A stretch of 64,000 bases of DNA from Sporosarcina aquimarina (GCF_023715615.1 NZ_JAMBOM010000005.1:120078-184077), one strand, 5' to 3'. Counted from the stretch's first letter, positions 47,696-58,343 are shown. The notes: generated by a model from the sequence alone, not told the origin. Numbers and translations: made by a program.

Positions 47696-48064
47696 ATTTC
47701 ATTCCACACTTCCTTTACAGGGAGTGACGTTTATAAAAGCTACATTGCTGATACTATGATTATTTCAATCCACACTCCCTATACAGGGAGTGACGGATTT
47801 CGTACTAAGTCATCAAAGCTATATAGGAATTTCAATCCACACTCCCTATACAGGGAGTGACGCGCTATCGTGTTTCAAAGCGATGTCCATAATTTTATTT
47901 CAATCCACACTCCCTATACAGGGAGTGACTCGTTATACTTAATCAGAAAGGCGTGGCGCTTGATATTTCAATCCACACTCCCTATACAGGGAGTGACGCT
48001 CTCTTTAAACTGCACGGTAGACGATTTATTCATTTCAATCCACACTCCCTATACAGGGAGTGAC
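47696..48064 (-). CRISPR. CRISPR array 2, type I-C-like, 6 repeats and 5 spacers
   Basis: 33-bp repeats start at 47696, 47762, 47829, 47897, 47965 and 48032, with 33-35 bp spacers. The plus-strand form begins ATTTCAATCC and carries CACTCCC-TATACA-GGGAGTG before the final AC. The leftmost copy is degenerate (CTTCCTTT in place of CTCCCTAT and an A-to-T change), so the leader is on the right as in array 1. No cas genes are on its own side; the operon ends between both arrays. The repeat differs from array 1 by paired stem changes and a different loop. Confidence 0.97.
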
Positions 48065-48224
48065 AGCTAGGTGTAGTGTTTCCTTTTTTGTAAACACTAC
48101 ATTTTGTATTACTAAACCAATTTTCCAACATTAGTCGTGTAATTCCTCCTAACTTAGTTGCTTTTTTAACCTACTTTTGCGCGAACCTCCCAAGGAATTC
48201 ATGTGCACTTAGAGTTCGCATGTT
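48065..48224 (-). promoter_or_regulatory. Leader of CRISPR array 2
   Basis: It contains TAGTGTTT...AAACACTACAT-n-TTGTA next to the repeat, and a distal element GCGCGAACC...TTCATGTGCACTT...GTTCGCAT starting at 48179. The distal element lies at the same 115-bp distance from the repeat as in the array 1 leader, so both leaders share a common origin. Confidence 0.75.
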
Positions 48225-48563
48225 TTCAATGCAATGCAAGTGTATCATATTAAGAATTTTTTAAAAGCATCTAATATTTCTTTTGACAACTATGTGAATT
48301 AACAATTATCAATACCAGGATATTATAAAATAATTCATTTTTAATAATGCATATCACGTATGAAAAGATTCTTCTGCAACCACCAGTTCAGTTGCGAAGT
48401 ACTCAGAAAACAATTTCAAATCATGAAATTAATTCAAATAAATAATAAGAATTTTAGCTACATTCTACAGTAAAAGTGAATAAAAACCACTGTTAATAAT
48501 ACAAAGAAAAAGGCACAAGTGATTTGGGTTTTCCCCATCACTTGTGCCTTACTTCCAATTAGC
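48225..48563. other. AT-rich gene-free region right of array 2
   Basis: No gene is seen between the leader and the MFS gene. The right end holds the MFS gene's terminator. Confidence 0.5.
48510..48550. terminator. Terminator of the OFA-type MFS gene
   Basis: Arms AAGGCACAAGTGAT / ATCACTTGTGCCTT around a 13-nt loop, followed by TTTTTC on the minus strand. Confidence 0.85.
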
Positions 48564-49829
48564 TTATTTATTCCAAAGTCCAGCTTGCTCTAATTTCTTT
48601 TTCCCTTTAAACGCAACGATTACGGCAATAATATTAATGATCAGCATGATAATGATGGAAATTAATACTACATTGTAACTTCCAGTAAAATCGAATACAT
48701 ATCCATACGCTGGTAATGCTACGATGGATGAGATTGCCAACCCCAAGGAAGCATTTGAATAGATTTGGCTATATTCTTTGTTTCCGAATAAACTCGATGC
48801 AAGAGCTGGCCCCAATGTTCCGATTGAGGATGAGATCGTTCCAAACATCCCCACAGCAATTGTTATAGCAATTGTACTTGAGACTGAAACCAAGAGTAGA
48901 ATAATCCCTATCAATCCCACAACCATAGACAAGATGGCTGTATTTTTAGTTCCAATCTTATCACTTAAGAAACCAATAATTAGCGATCCAACAAGTACCC
49001 CTATCATATAGGTCGCCATTACATTACCTGCAAAAGCGACATCGAATCCTTTGTTCATGAGAAACGTAGGAATATGCATGGAAAAGCTCGCTATAGAGGT
49101 TACTAGGAAGAAAAAGATTACTAAAGCATAAAAAGCAGAGGATTTCTTCGCTACAGCCATAGTTACACCTTGGACACTCATTTCAGCGGCATTTGGATTT
49201 CCAACACCTTTACTTTCCTCAGCCCCATAAGGAAGTAAACCTTTTTCTTTCGGTGTTTTTTTGATAAGAAGCAAGATAACAGGTACAACAATGACAATGA
49301 CAGCAATACCCACCAACATATAAGATGCTCTCCAACCTTGATTGGCGATCAAATAGCCTACAATCGGCTGTGCAATTGCTCCAAGTGCCCCACCTGCCGC
49401 ACTCAAGATACCGAGTGCTAGACCATTGTTCTTTTTAAACCACTGACTGATCAAAACTGGACCAGCAATAACGGTAATGAATACACCACCAACTGCCAAT
49501 GGGATTGCAAATAAATACCATCCCCATACTGAACTCATTAATCCAAACATAGCAAATGCCCCAGCCTGTAAAATAATTGCTACGGTTAAAAGCAGACGTG
49601 GATCATATTTGGCCATTAACTTTCCGCCTATCGGCAAAAAGATAAGAGTAACAATAGCTGACACACTAAAGTACAACGATAAGTTACCCGTACCAATACC
49701 CAAGTCTTTCGTTACGGGCGGTAAAAAAAGTCCCGCAGAATTATTCAAAGCGCCTTTTCCTAATCCGACAATAATACTTAAGCCCAGTAAAATCCACCAA
49801 GCATAGTGGATGTTCTTTTTACGATTCAT
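48564..49829 (-). CDS. OFA-type (oxalate/formate antiporter-like) MFS transporter
   Basis: The 421-residue protein has twelve hydrophobic segments with a typical OFA opening (HYAWWILLGLSIIVGLGKG, about 6-24) and conserved PIGGKLMAKYDPRLLL loop (motif A position, about 66-81). Members exchange small carboxylates such as oxalate/formate or lactate/pyruvate. ATG 49829 has GGGAGGAAG four nt upstream; a GTG five codons earlier would place the start inside that site. It is divergent from a TetR regulator gene 660 bp away, which may control it. Substrate unknown. Confidence 0.85.
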   Translation of the reverse strand: MNRKKNIHYAWWILLGLSIIVGLGKGALNNSAGLFLPPVTKDLGIGTGNLSLYFSVSAIVTLIFLPIGGKLMAKYDPRLLLTVAIILQAGAFAMFGLMSSVWGWYLFAIPLAVGGVFITVIAGPVLISQWFKKNNGLALGILSAAGGALGAIAQPIVGYLIANQGWRASYMLVGIAVIVIVVPVILLLIKKTPKEKGLLPYGAEESKGVGNPNAAEMSVQGVTMAVAKKSSAFYALVIFFFLVTSIASFSMHIPTFLMNKGFDVAFAGNVMATYMIGVLVGSLIIGFLSDKIGTKNTAILSMVVGLIGIILLLVSVSSTIAITIAVGMFGTISSSIGTLGPALASSLFGNKEYSQIYSNASLGLAISSIVALPAYGYVFDFTGSYNVVLISIIIMLIINIIAVIVAFKGKKKLEQAGLWNK

Positions 49830-50492
49830 AATACTTCCTCCCACTAAAATTTAATAATGTATCTCTTTATGATTTTCATCGAATTCATAATTCGTTTTCA
49901 CACTTTTATGCTATAAGCGATAGTTTTCACTTTCACACAATATACAGTTCAATTTCTTTCTTCCATAAAAAATTTGTTCGCTAAAAAACCAAATAGATTG
50001 CACCGCATTGAAAGGTGTAATAGCATCTCATCTGATTTCATTACAATAGAATTTCCCCGTGAAATCAGTAATGTCACCACTGACTTTTGAGATTAGTTGT
50101 CCTTACATAATCCATGTCTAGAAATTATATTAATTACTTTGAAAATGATTCACTCCAATGTTGGTTCTACAAGCACAACATCTTGTGATTTTTTTTCATT
50201 ATAAAAATCTCGTATTTATTCTTTTTACAATCCAGTCCTTAGGATCTACACTTAAAACACTCCCTCTCATTTGTATTGGAGCCTCAATAGAATATAGTTT
50301 AAAACCGGCCGTATAATCCTTTAACCAAAAATTACATAACCAGAAATTTAAACATAACCATATAACTTACACAACACATGTTGTATAATCACATTATACG
50401 AGGCAGGGTATTTCAGAACCATACGCAGTATTCCATATTTGTTGCTTAAGCAACACTTACTACAAATTGTTTTTTAAGGAGACAAAAATACA
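49830..50492. other. Divergent intergenic region between the MFS and TetR genes
   Basis: 660 bp without a gene. The inverted repeat ACAACA-CA-TGTTGT (50371-50384) overlaps the -10-like TATAAT at 50384-50389. The rest is AT-rich with no clear structure. Confidence 0.5.
50371..50384. promoter_or_regulatory. Putative TetR autoregulatory operator
   Basis: Inverted repeat ACAACA-CA-TGTTGT abuts TATAAT, a -10 hexamer on the plus strand, about 110 bp before the TetR gene. The overlap with the promoter suggests autorepression. Confidence 0.5.
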
Positions 50493-51059
50493 ATGAATAC
50501 AGCAAAAATTGACCCCCGCGCCATACGAACACGGCGACTCATTACCGACTCTTTCGATCAGCTGATGTCATATAAAGATTTTGACCACATCTCTGTGAAG
50601 GATATAACTTCTTTAGCAACCATCAATCGGGCTACATTTTATAGTCATTTTGTTGATAAATATGAATTAGCCGATGTGATGCTTACAGAAAAAATCCAAG
50701 AAATAATGAACGAACATTTTAACTGTTTCGAAGAGCTCGATGAGAAAATGATTATAAAAATGTTTCAATCCATCAGTCAAATACACAAAAATTTGTTTAC
50801 GAATTGTAGACGGGGCTATGATACATTTGGTCAAATGATAGAAGAAAAAGTAAAAGAGGCCATTACCTTGATTGTTAGCCATCTGTTAAAAACTGATAAC
50901 CGTTTAGAGGCATCCATGTTCAGTTGGGCGTTATACGGAGCCTTCGTTGAGTGGGAACTAACAAGTAAGGAGACTCTAGAAGATTTTGCTAAAACAGCCG
51001 CATCAGCACTACTGCAAATAATTGACACTTCATTAAATGAAAAAATTAAAGTAGTGTAA
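50493..51059 (+). CDS. TetR/AcrR-family regulator
   Basis: A 188-residue regulator whose N-terminal helix-turn-helix (about 10-55: RTRRLITDSFDQLMSYKDFDHISVKDITSLATINRATFYSHFVDK region) fits the TetR pattern with STGTIYXHF-like RATFYSHF. The C-terminal helical domain (about 60-185) resembles TetR_C regulators of membrane transport. AAGGAG lies 11 nt before the ATG. It is divergent from the OFA-type transporter, the most likely target together with itself. Ligand unknown. Confidence 0.88.
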   Translation: MNTAKIDPRAIRTRRLITDSFDQLMSYKDFDHISVKDITSLATINRATFYSHFVDKYELADVMLTEKIQEIMNEHFNCFEELDEKMIIKMFQSISQIHKNLFTNCRRGYDTFGQMIEEKVKEAITLIVSHLLKTDNRLEASMFSWALYGAFVEWELTSKETLEDFAKTAASALLQIIDTSLNEKIKVV

Positions 51060-51070
51060 CGTTTTGCCAA

Positions 51071-51113
51071 CACAAAAACCACTTCCTATATCTCATAGAA
51101 AGTGGTTTTTGTG
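51071..51113 (+). terminator. Terminator of the TetR gene
   Basis: Arms CACAAAAACCACTT / AAGTGGTTTTTGTG around a loop of about 15 nt, right after the stop codon. Confidence 0.8.
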
Positions 51114-51343
51114 TTGTATTTATTATTTACATAACTAATTCTTAAGTGTATTACATCATGCCGCCTGTGAGTTGAAAGTGTGTAACATTGTTAACGCGAG
51201 ATGCAAAAGGGACGGTAAATCAACGTTTTTGAAATTGCTTACTGTAACATCTTTAACGGGGATTTACCGCTTTTTATGAGATTACTTTAGCAAAATGTCA
51301 GTATTTCAGTTGATAAGCTGTTATTTTCAGGTACCTTTCATTA

Positions 51344-51913
51344 TCACAACGTACTAAGCCGTAGTTCATAAAAGTACTGAACGATCGGATGCTTTAACTT
51401 CATCTTCTCAGTCATGTTTAAAATTCGTTTTTTCCCCACCCTCCGGTCCACCAAAGCTAGAATATTTAATAGGATATCATGGCTCTCTATGCTCTCTTCT
51501 ATAGGAGTGGATAAAAACTTATTCGCTACAACAATAAAATTGGATTTACTTAATGAGGACTGCGCTGACAAAAGCTCCTTTGCATGTTCTGATAATCTTC
51601 TACTTCTTGCAATTACTTGTAGACGATCCTCTGGAACTTTTCCCTTGGATTCGTTTCTTACCGCTTCAATTTCCTCATTGTTGATAGGAATTTGGATATC
51701 TGAATCATTCTTAATTTCCAGCTCAGTTTGATACCATCTGATTGAGGTATTTATATCACTCATATTGAGTACATTCTTTTTATCTACCGTAATATAACAA
51801 GTTCCTGCTTTATCAGGTAAATAACGATAGCTGCTTGCGCGGTATTCAACCCTTCCTTTTAATGCAGGACAGAGAAAACTCTCCAAGTTTTTCTTCAATT
51901 TGCTCCAGGACAT
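51344..51913 (-). CDS. Small conserved hypothetical protein (SF0329-like)
   Basis: The 189-residue soluble protein starts SWSKLKKNLESFLCPALKGRVEYRASSYRYLPDKAGTCYI and has an acidic C-terminal half (about 70-185) with helical, Leu-rich stretches. The opening recalls the SF0329 family found scattered in Bacilli, whose function is unknown. AAGGAG site upstream of the ATG. It has no operon partner. The A+T-rich and isolated setting hints at horizontal movement but does not prove it. Confidence 0.6.
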   Translation of the reverse strand: MSWSKLKKNLESFLCPALKGRVEYRASSYRYLPDKAGTCYITVDKKNVLNMSDINTSIRWYQTELEIKNDSDIQIPINNEEIEAVRNESKGKVPEDRLQVIARSRRLSEHAKELLSAQSSLSKSNFIVVANKFLSTPIEESIESHDILLNILALVDRRVGKKRILNMTEKMKLKHPIVQYFYELRLSTL

Positions 51914-52248
51914 GTAATTCTCCTTAAATTTTATATTTTAAATAGTTATTGAATCCGTGGTTCTATTATCCATAATACAATAACCGTTACATCGGTCATA
52001 CTAAATACAAGGTTTATGTGTAACTTGAATTTCTGATGTATCGATAATAGTCAGCGAATAAAACATCCAGACTGATGAAACAATAACTTGTCTATCTTCA
52101 TGTTAAAAAAGAAGCTTCTCAAAAGTTTGTACAACTAATGAGAGGCTACGATTATAATCCTTTATGTTAGAATCGCCGCCTGTGCACCGTACAATTCGAA
52201 CACTATTTAGAATTGCTTTGGAATTGTGTCTTACACAGGCAATCATTT
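51914..52248. other. Gene-free stretch between the hypothetical and nuclease genes
   Basis: No gene. A long-range inverted repeat (GCCTGTG near 52186-52195 with CACAGGC near 52233-52240) could form a hairpin after the nuclease gene on the minus strand, but no T-run follows. Confidence 0.4.
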
Positions 52249-53211
52249 TTATTCTCCTACCATTCCGTCATTATCACGATCCTGCATATATTGGTACAAC
52301 CAGTGGTCCCTAGTTATTGGCATACTGAAACCAGCTGCTTTCGCTTCTGCTATGGTCACGATACCATTTCCATTTGTATCAATACTAGAGAGTTCGCCTT
52401 CGTTTGTTGAAGAACTTTCTGATTTGGACTCGGACTCATTATTTTCGGTTAGTCCAAGAGATTCGTTTACTTCATCTGGATTCACATTTTTAAATGAATC
52501 CGTAATGACATTTCCCTTTATTGTATAGGTATATTGATAACTTGAAGGAATTTGCGTTTCCGTATTCGGATAGGTGATAATCGCTTCGAAATTAGTAGCT
52601 CCTCCTGCTCTTCGGATCTCGTTTTCCATATACGCTTGATCACCATGTCGGTTGAGCGTACTATTCTGTGGGGTAATATTATAAGCATTCGATACCCCTC
52701 CGAGAGAGTCAGCAATTACATGGCCTTCATCTAAATCATCACTTTCAACACCAGGAACCTTTGCCTCATCAGAATAGTATCTGCCAGACGATAACACAGG
52801 TTCATTACTTTCATCTTGTAGAATGATCTCGTCAGCTATGACACGTACTAGTTGCCCGTATTCATTAGTAAATCCCCAATATTCACGGTCCCCGTAACCA
52901 ATATCAACAACGACGCTAGGTTCATGATATCCAGATAAATCACCACCATCAACTTCAATTAGTTTGTATCCGGAGAACCGTTCTTTCTTTGGTTGAGTTG
53001 ATTTTTCCTCTGCTACGGGCTCCTCGACTTCCTGTTCTTCAACAATCGTAGTGACAGTTTCTTCTTTTTCACTGTTTGTATTTGGTTCAACAGTCGTGAC
53101 TTTTTGCGAACCTGTTTCTACATCTGCAATGGATGCATCTTCGGAGTTGGTACAACCAACCACAAAGACGATTGTTAAAAGTAATATTAAATAATTCATT
53201 TTCTTTTTCAT
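52249..53211 (-). CDS. Secreted lipoprotein nuclease with EF-hand tail (DNA/RNA non-specific endonuclease-like)
   Basis: A 320-residue lipoprotein: signal peptide with lipobox VVGC (Cys20), then an acidic, Glu/Thr-rich linker (about 25-75). A nuclease domain (about 80-245) has DEGHVIADSLGG, corresponding to the DRGH motif of non-specific endonucleases, followed by NITPQNSTLNRHGDQAYMENEIR with the metal-binding Asn. A C-terminal part (about 270-320) carries a perfect EF-hand loop, DTNGNGIVTIAE, and a final Excalibur-like DRDNDGMVGE. It is anchored outside the membrane, where it may degrade DNA for nutrition or take part in DNA uptake, using calcium. Family moderately sure; a DNA-entry role is inference. 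Confidence 0.78.
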   Translation of the reverse strand: MKKKMNYLILLLTIVFVVGCTNSEDASIADVETGSQKVTTVEPNTNSEKEETVTTIVEEQEVEEPVAEEKSTQPKKERFSGYKLIEVDGGDLSGYHEPSVVVDIGYGDREYWGFTNEYGQLVRVIADEIILQDESNEPVLSSGRYYSDEAKVPGVESDDLDEGHVIADSLGGVSNAYNITPQNSTLNRHGDQAYMENEIRRAGGATNFEAIITYPNTETQIPSSYQYTYTIKGNVITDSFKNVNPDEVNESLGLTENNESESKSESSSTNEGELSSIDTNGNGIVTIAEAKAAGFSMPITRDHWLYQYMQDRDNDGMVGE

Positions 53212-53525
53212 TCTTCAAACCATACCTTTCATCTGTGTCAAAGCTTCACGAAAAAAATTATAGCATAAGTAAACGCTCGCCCTAACATTTTCCATGAAAT
53301 TAAAGTGAAATGCAGGAGAAATATTAGCGTTTGTAATCGTTCACTTTTACGAACAGCTAATAACTATCACTGATTGTTAAGATTATAAGTAAACAAATTC
53401 CATAAAAACATTTCCAAACCTGCAGTGCAGATCAACAACCGTCTACTACACCTTTTTTTACCCACGCAAAAAAAAACGCCAACTCCATCTTCTGGAGTTG
53501 ACGTTTTTCTATTTATGGGGATGAC
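53212..53525. other. Intergenic region downstream of groEL
   Basis: Nothing gene-like. It holds the upstream region of the nuclease gene and the groEL terminator. Confidence 0.5.
53466..53505 (-). terminator. Terminator of groESL
   Basis: On the minus strand AACGTCAACTCCA-GAAGA-TGGAGTTGGCGTT is followed by a run of seven or more T residues, about 20 bp after the groEL stop codon. Confidence 0.9.
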
Positions 53526-55187
<1,662 letters not shown>

Positions 55188-55212
55188 TTAATAGTCAAAG
55201 TGATGCGGTTCC

Positions 55213-55494
55213 TTAGATAGTTGCTAGAATATCGCTCTCACGTAAAATTAAGTAATCATTACCTTCATATTTAACTTCAGTACCTGCATATTTTGAGAAG
55301 ATGATGCGGTCGCCTTCTTTTACCTCAAGCTCGACGCGCTGGCCGTTTTCGAGAACGCGGCCTGTACCGACTGCAATGACTTTACCCTCTTGCGGCTTTT
55401 CTTTTGCGGAATCTGGTAATACGATGCCGCTTGACGTTTTCTCTTCCACTTCGATTAGTTCAATTACAATACGATCACCTAATGGTTTCAACAA
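55213..55494 (-). CDS. groES: Co-chaperonin GroES (Hsp10)
   Basis: A 93-residue GroES with [38 protein letters not shown] and the C-terminal [18 protein letters not shown]. It caps GroEL. The start is TTG at 55494, with AGGAGG nine nt upstream, matching B. subtilis MLKPLGD; a GTG three codons earlier directly abuts the ribosome binding site. Confidence 0.96.
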   Translation of the reverse strand: MLKPLGDRIVIELIEVEEKTSSGIVLPDSAKEKPQEGKVIAVGTGRVLENGQRVELEVKEGDRIIFSKYAGTEVKYEGNDYLILRESDILATI

Positions 55495-55529
55495 ATGAAA
55501 CACCCTCCTCTAACGGTTCTTCTTATAAT

Positions 55530-55556
55530 TTAGCACTCGCTAAACAGGAGTGCTAA
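55530..55556. promoter_or_regulatory. CIRCE element (HrcA operator)
   Basis: TTAGCACTC-N9-GAGTGCTAA, the exact consensus, lies in the groES leader. HrcA binds it and represses the operon until heat shock. Confidence 0.97.
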
Positions 55557-55566
55557 TACACTACTT

Positions 55567-55595
55567 ATCATAATAAAACGAAGATTGAATTGCAA
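55567..55595 (-). promoter_or_regulatory. SigA-type promoter of groESL
   Basis: On the minus strand TTGCAA, a 17-bp spacer and TATGAT lie just upstream of the CIRCE element, the standard layout of Bacillus groESL promoters. Confidence 0.85.
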
Positions 55596-55683
55596 GTAAA
55601 ACAAATCGGTCGCCCGTACTCTTTGCGCTTCTTTTCTAAAACCGATACACTTATCAATACTTAGATGGAAAGGATCGATTCTT

Positions 55684-56439
55684 TTGAAGCAAAAAACGAT
55701 GAAACCATGGATGCTCTACTTAACCATTCTTCTTTTATACATTGCCATGCAGTTTGCAAGTGTTCCGATTTCGAAAGGGATGATCGCGCTCTTCACTTCG
55801 AATGGCTATGGCGTTAAGGAAGCTGCATATAACGGCTTTGCATGGGGCTTATTCAGTGTAAACATTCTTGCGATTATTGCGATCTTCCTCGTCATTCGAT
55901 CTGATAAGAAGTTTTGGACCGTCTTTAAAGGAAAGAAAGAATCAATTTGGAAGTCTATTTTTTGGGGTATTCTTGGATTCTTCTTGGCACTCGGTGGCCA
56001 AATGATTGCAGGTCTCATTGAAAAAGCTATAGGCATTACTGAAGGTTCGGCAAGCACCGCACAGCTAACAGAAATCGCTGCCGTAGCACCAATTCTTATT
56101 ATCTGTATAGTCTTGTTTGCCCCGATTTTAGAAGAGACGGTCTTCCGCCGTGTCCTATTCGGTGGAATCTATACGAAAACGAACTTCTGGATTGCAACTA
56201 TCGTAAGTGCTGTTATCTTTGCCGCCGTTCACAACGAACTTGAGCACATCCTTACGTACCTGATGCCAGGACTTGTATTCTCTTACGTCTACTACCGATC
56301 CAAGCGCATCTGGACACCGATGATCTCCCATATGCTCATGAACGGATTCGTCATGGTCATCATGCTCAACCAAGACAAAATTCTAGAGCTTCAAAAGCTC
56401 CAACAGTCCGTCATCACCTTCTTCCATTACTTTTGGTAG
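55684..56439 (+). CDS. CPBP-family intramembrane metalloprotease
   Basis: The 251-residue membrane protein has about seven to eight hydrophobic segments and the CPBP/CAAX-protease-like motifs: EETVFRR (about 154-160), FAAVHNE (about 180-186) and HMLMN (about 218-222), which supply metal ligands and catalytic acid. A TTG start (55684) with GGAAAGG about ten nt upstream is chosen; an ATG five codons in has no site. Bacterial relatives process membrane peptides, but the substrate here is unknown. It lies between divergent groESL and convergent tatC. Confidence 0.85.
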   Translation: MKQKTMKPWMLYLTILLLYIAMQFASVPISKGMIALFTSNGYGVKEAAYNGFAWGLFSVNILAIIAIFLVIRSDKKFWTVFKGKKESIWKSIFWGILGFFLALGGQMIAGLIEKAIGITEGSASTAQLTEIAAVAPILIICIVLFAPILEETVFRRVLFGGIYTKTNFWIATIVSAVIFAAVHNELEHILTYLMPGLVFSYVYYRSKRIWTPMISHMLMNGFVMVIMLNQDKILELQKLQQSVITFFHYFW

Positions 56440-56523
56440 GAGGGTAGACTAATTTCTATAGTTCCGTTGATTGGAGCAGAAGGCGCCCGCCTGACGCGCA
56501 AATCAACACCGTTTACAAACAAA

Positions 56524-56564
56524 AAAGACTTGCTCAACCGTTTCCGGTCAGCAAGTCTTTTTCA
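56524..56564. terminator. Bidirectional terminator between the CPBP and tatC genes
   Basis: Arms AAAGACTTGCT / AGCAAGTCTTT with a 13-nt loop; A-run to the left and TTTTTC to the right. Confidence 0.85.
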
Positions 56565-56570
56565 ATTTTT

Positions 56571-57410
56571 TCAATCTTGATTGTTCATCCGTGCATTCAC
56601 TTCATCAATCTGCCGCTGTTGCTCAGCCTTTGCCTCCGCAAACAACCGCACCCGTTCCGCCTCTTCTTCTTCCACCAGGCGCTTCTCTTCCGCCTTCAAG
56701 AACTTGCGGTACCCAATGCGAGCGATCACAATACTGATTTCATACAGCAAGAACAACGGAACCGTCACAAACAAGTGTGACACCAAATCCGGTGGTGTAA
56801 TGAACGCCGCGATGACGAACAATACGAAGTAAGCAATTTTCCGGAACTTCGTCAACACATTTGGATTCAAGAAACCGAGCCTAGATAAGAACAATAAGAC
56901 CACGGGTAACTGAAACACAAATCCAAATGGCAATAAAATTTGGAATAAGAACGAAAAGTACTGATTAATGCCGATGGTCTGCGTGATTCCTAAATCCGCT
57001 GACAGCGACTCCATGAATTTGATGACATACGGCAACAATACATAGTAGGAAAACGCAATCCCCGATAGGAAAAGTATGAAAGCAAAAGGAATATAACTGA
57101 GCGTCACCCTTCGTTCCGTTTCCAATAACCCCGGAGAAACGAACGCCCAAAATTGGTACATGATAATCGGTAAAATAATGATAATTCCTATAAACACCAC
57201 TACTTTTAAGTAGATGGCTATCGGATCGATTACATTAAACGCATTTAACGGCAAATCCGCAGCTGGACCGTTCGATTGTAAAAACTTAATGAGCGGTTTC
57301 GCCAGCAGAAAGCCGCCAATGACTGAAACTGCAAAGAAAACGACGATCGTAATCAGCCGTTTTCGAATTTCTTCTATATGCTCAATAATGGTTAGCGTAC
57401 GTTCTTCCAT
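56571..57410 (-). CDS. tatC: Sec-independent translocase component TatC
   Basis: A 279-residue, six-helix membrane protein that recognises twin-arginine signal peptides. It begins ERTLTIIEHIEEIRKRLITIVVFF (the conserved HxxELRxR-like opening) and has FAFVSPGL in the first periplasmic part. It is longer than usual Bacillus TatC (about 240-255) because of a charged, helical C-terminal tail rich in Glu, Arg and Gln (about 237-279). Gene order tatA-tatC, 17 bp apart, matches B. subtilis tatAy-tatCy. Confidence 0.95.
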   Translation of the reverse strand: MEERTLTIIEHIEEIRKRLITIVVFFAVSVIGGFLLAKPLIKFLQSNGPAADLPLNAFNVIDPIAIYLKVVVFIGIIIILPIIMYQFWAFVSPGLLETERRVTLSYIPFAFILFLSGIAFSYYVLLPYVIKFMESLSADLGITQTIGINQYFSFLFQILLPFGFVFQLPVVLLFLSRLGFLNPNVLTKFRKIAYFVLFVIAAFITPPDLVSHLFVTVPLFLLYEISIVIARIGYRKFLKAEEKRLVEEEEAERVRLFAEAKAEQQRQIDEVNARMNNQD

Positions 57411-57427
57411 TACACAGACATCCTAAC

Positions 57428-57634
57428 TTATTGCACTTCTTTTTTATCTTCAACTTTTTTAACGTCTGTTTTAGCTTCATCGTCTTCTACAAGACCCTTT
57501 GTCGCATTTTTGAACTCGCGTAGTGATGAACCGAATGCTTTGCCGATTTCAGGCAACTTTTTCGGTCCGAAAATGAGAAGGGCAATGACAGCAATAATAA
57601 GTAGACTTCCAATACCTGGTGACATTTCGGACAC
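57428..57634 (-). CDS. tatA: Twin-arginine translocase pore protein TatA
   Basis: The 68-residue protein has one N-terminal membrane helix ([24 protein letters not shown], about 8-31) with the FGPKKLPE hinge, an amphipathic helix ([17 protein letters not shown]) and an acidic tail. It oligomerises as the pore for folded proteins with TatC encoded next. Confidence 0.95.
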   Translation of the reverse strand: MSEMSPGIGSLLIIAVIALLIFGPKKLPEIGKAFGSSLREFKNATKGLVEDDEAKTDVKKVEDKKEVQ

Positions 57635-57692
57635 CTCCCTTTGAATATGTCTATTCTACACCATATCGCATGAAATGACTATTCTTGCAACC

Positions 57693-58343
57693 CTATAAAT
57701 GTGAATCTTTTACGTCATTTTTTATGAAGTAAATAAGAGATTGCAGTTCTACAGACAAGTCAATTGTATGGACCCGAATCGATGGCGGAACCGTAAGCCT
57801 GACCGTTGTGAAATTGAGAATTCCTTTAACTCCCACTGCTGCAAGACGATCGGTCAATTGCTGAGCAGCACGCGAAGGTACAGTTAGAATTACAAGATCT
57901 ATTCCGAGCTCTGTCAGTTTCTCTTCAATCATGTCTGGATGATAAACAGGGATATCCGAAATGATTTTTCCGTCACGCGGCGCTTTTGGGTCAAACGCAA
58001 TGACGATGCGTGTATTATGATTCTTATGGAAATTGTATTTCATGAACGCATGTCCAAGACTACCCACACCGATGAGAGCAACATCCGTAGCTTCGTCTTG
58101 GTCGAGTGTTTTTCTAAAAAAGCTGACGAGATAATCCACGTCATAGCCATAACCTTTACGGCCGAGCGCACCAAAGTGCGAAAAATCACGACGAATCGTC
58201 GCTGCATCGATCTTCATAGCCTCGCTCAGTTCGCTTGAAGAAACACGTTTCTTCCCGCTGTTTGCGAAATTTTGTAAAAATCGATAGTACAACGGCAAGC
58301 GTTTGGACGTTGCCTGGGGAATTTTAACCGTTTCTTCAGCCAT
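57693..58343 (-). CDS. rex: Redox-sensing transcriptional repressor Rex
   Basis: A 216-residue regulator with an N-terminal winged helix (about 8-80: [48 protein letters not shown]) and a C-terminal Rossmann domain (about 82-210: [16 protein letters not shown], GxGxxG for NAD(H)). It represses fermentative and respiratory genes when NADH is low and leaves DNA when NADH rises. The gene order matches B. subtilis ydiH (rex)-tatAy-tatCy. Confidence 0.97.
   Translation of the reverse strand: MAEETVKIPQATSKRLPLYYRFLQNFANSGKKRVSSSELSEAMKIDAATIRRDFSHFGALGRKGYGYDVDYLVSFFRKTLDQDEATDVALIGVGSLGHAFMKYNFHKNHNTRIVIAFDPKAPRDGKIISDIPVYHPDMIEEKLTELGIDLVILTVPSRAAQQLTDRLAAVGVKGILNFTTVRLTVPPSIRVHTIDLSVELQSLIYFIKNDVKDSHL

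Noticed and set aside
47870..48070. Frame made of ISIHTPYTGSD-type repeats
   Set aside because: Also a translation of CRISPR repeats (array 2).
51150..51175. TTACATCATGCCGCC matches the groEL 3' end
   Set aside because: Only about 15 bp match, the flanks are unrelated to groEL, and Gly-Met codons make the string easy to hit by chance.
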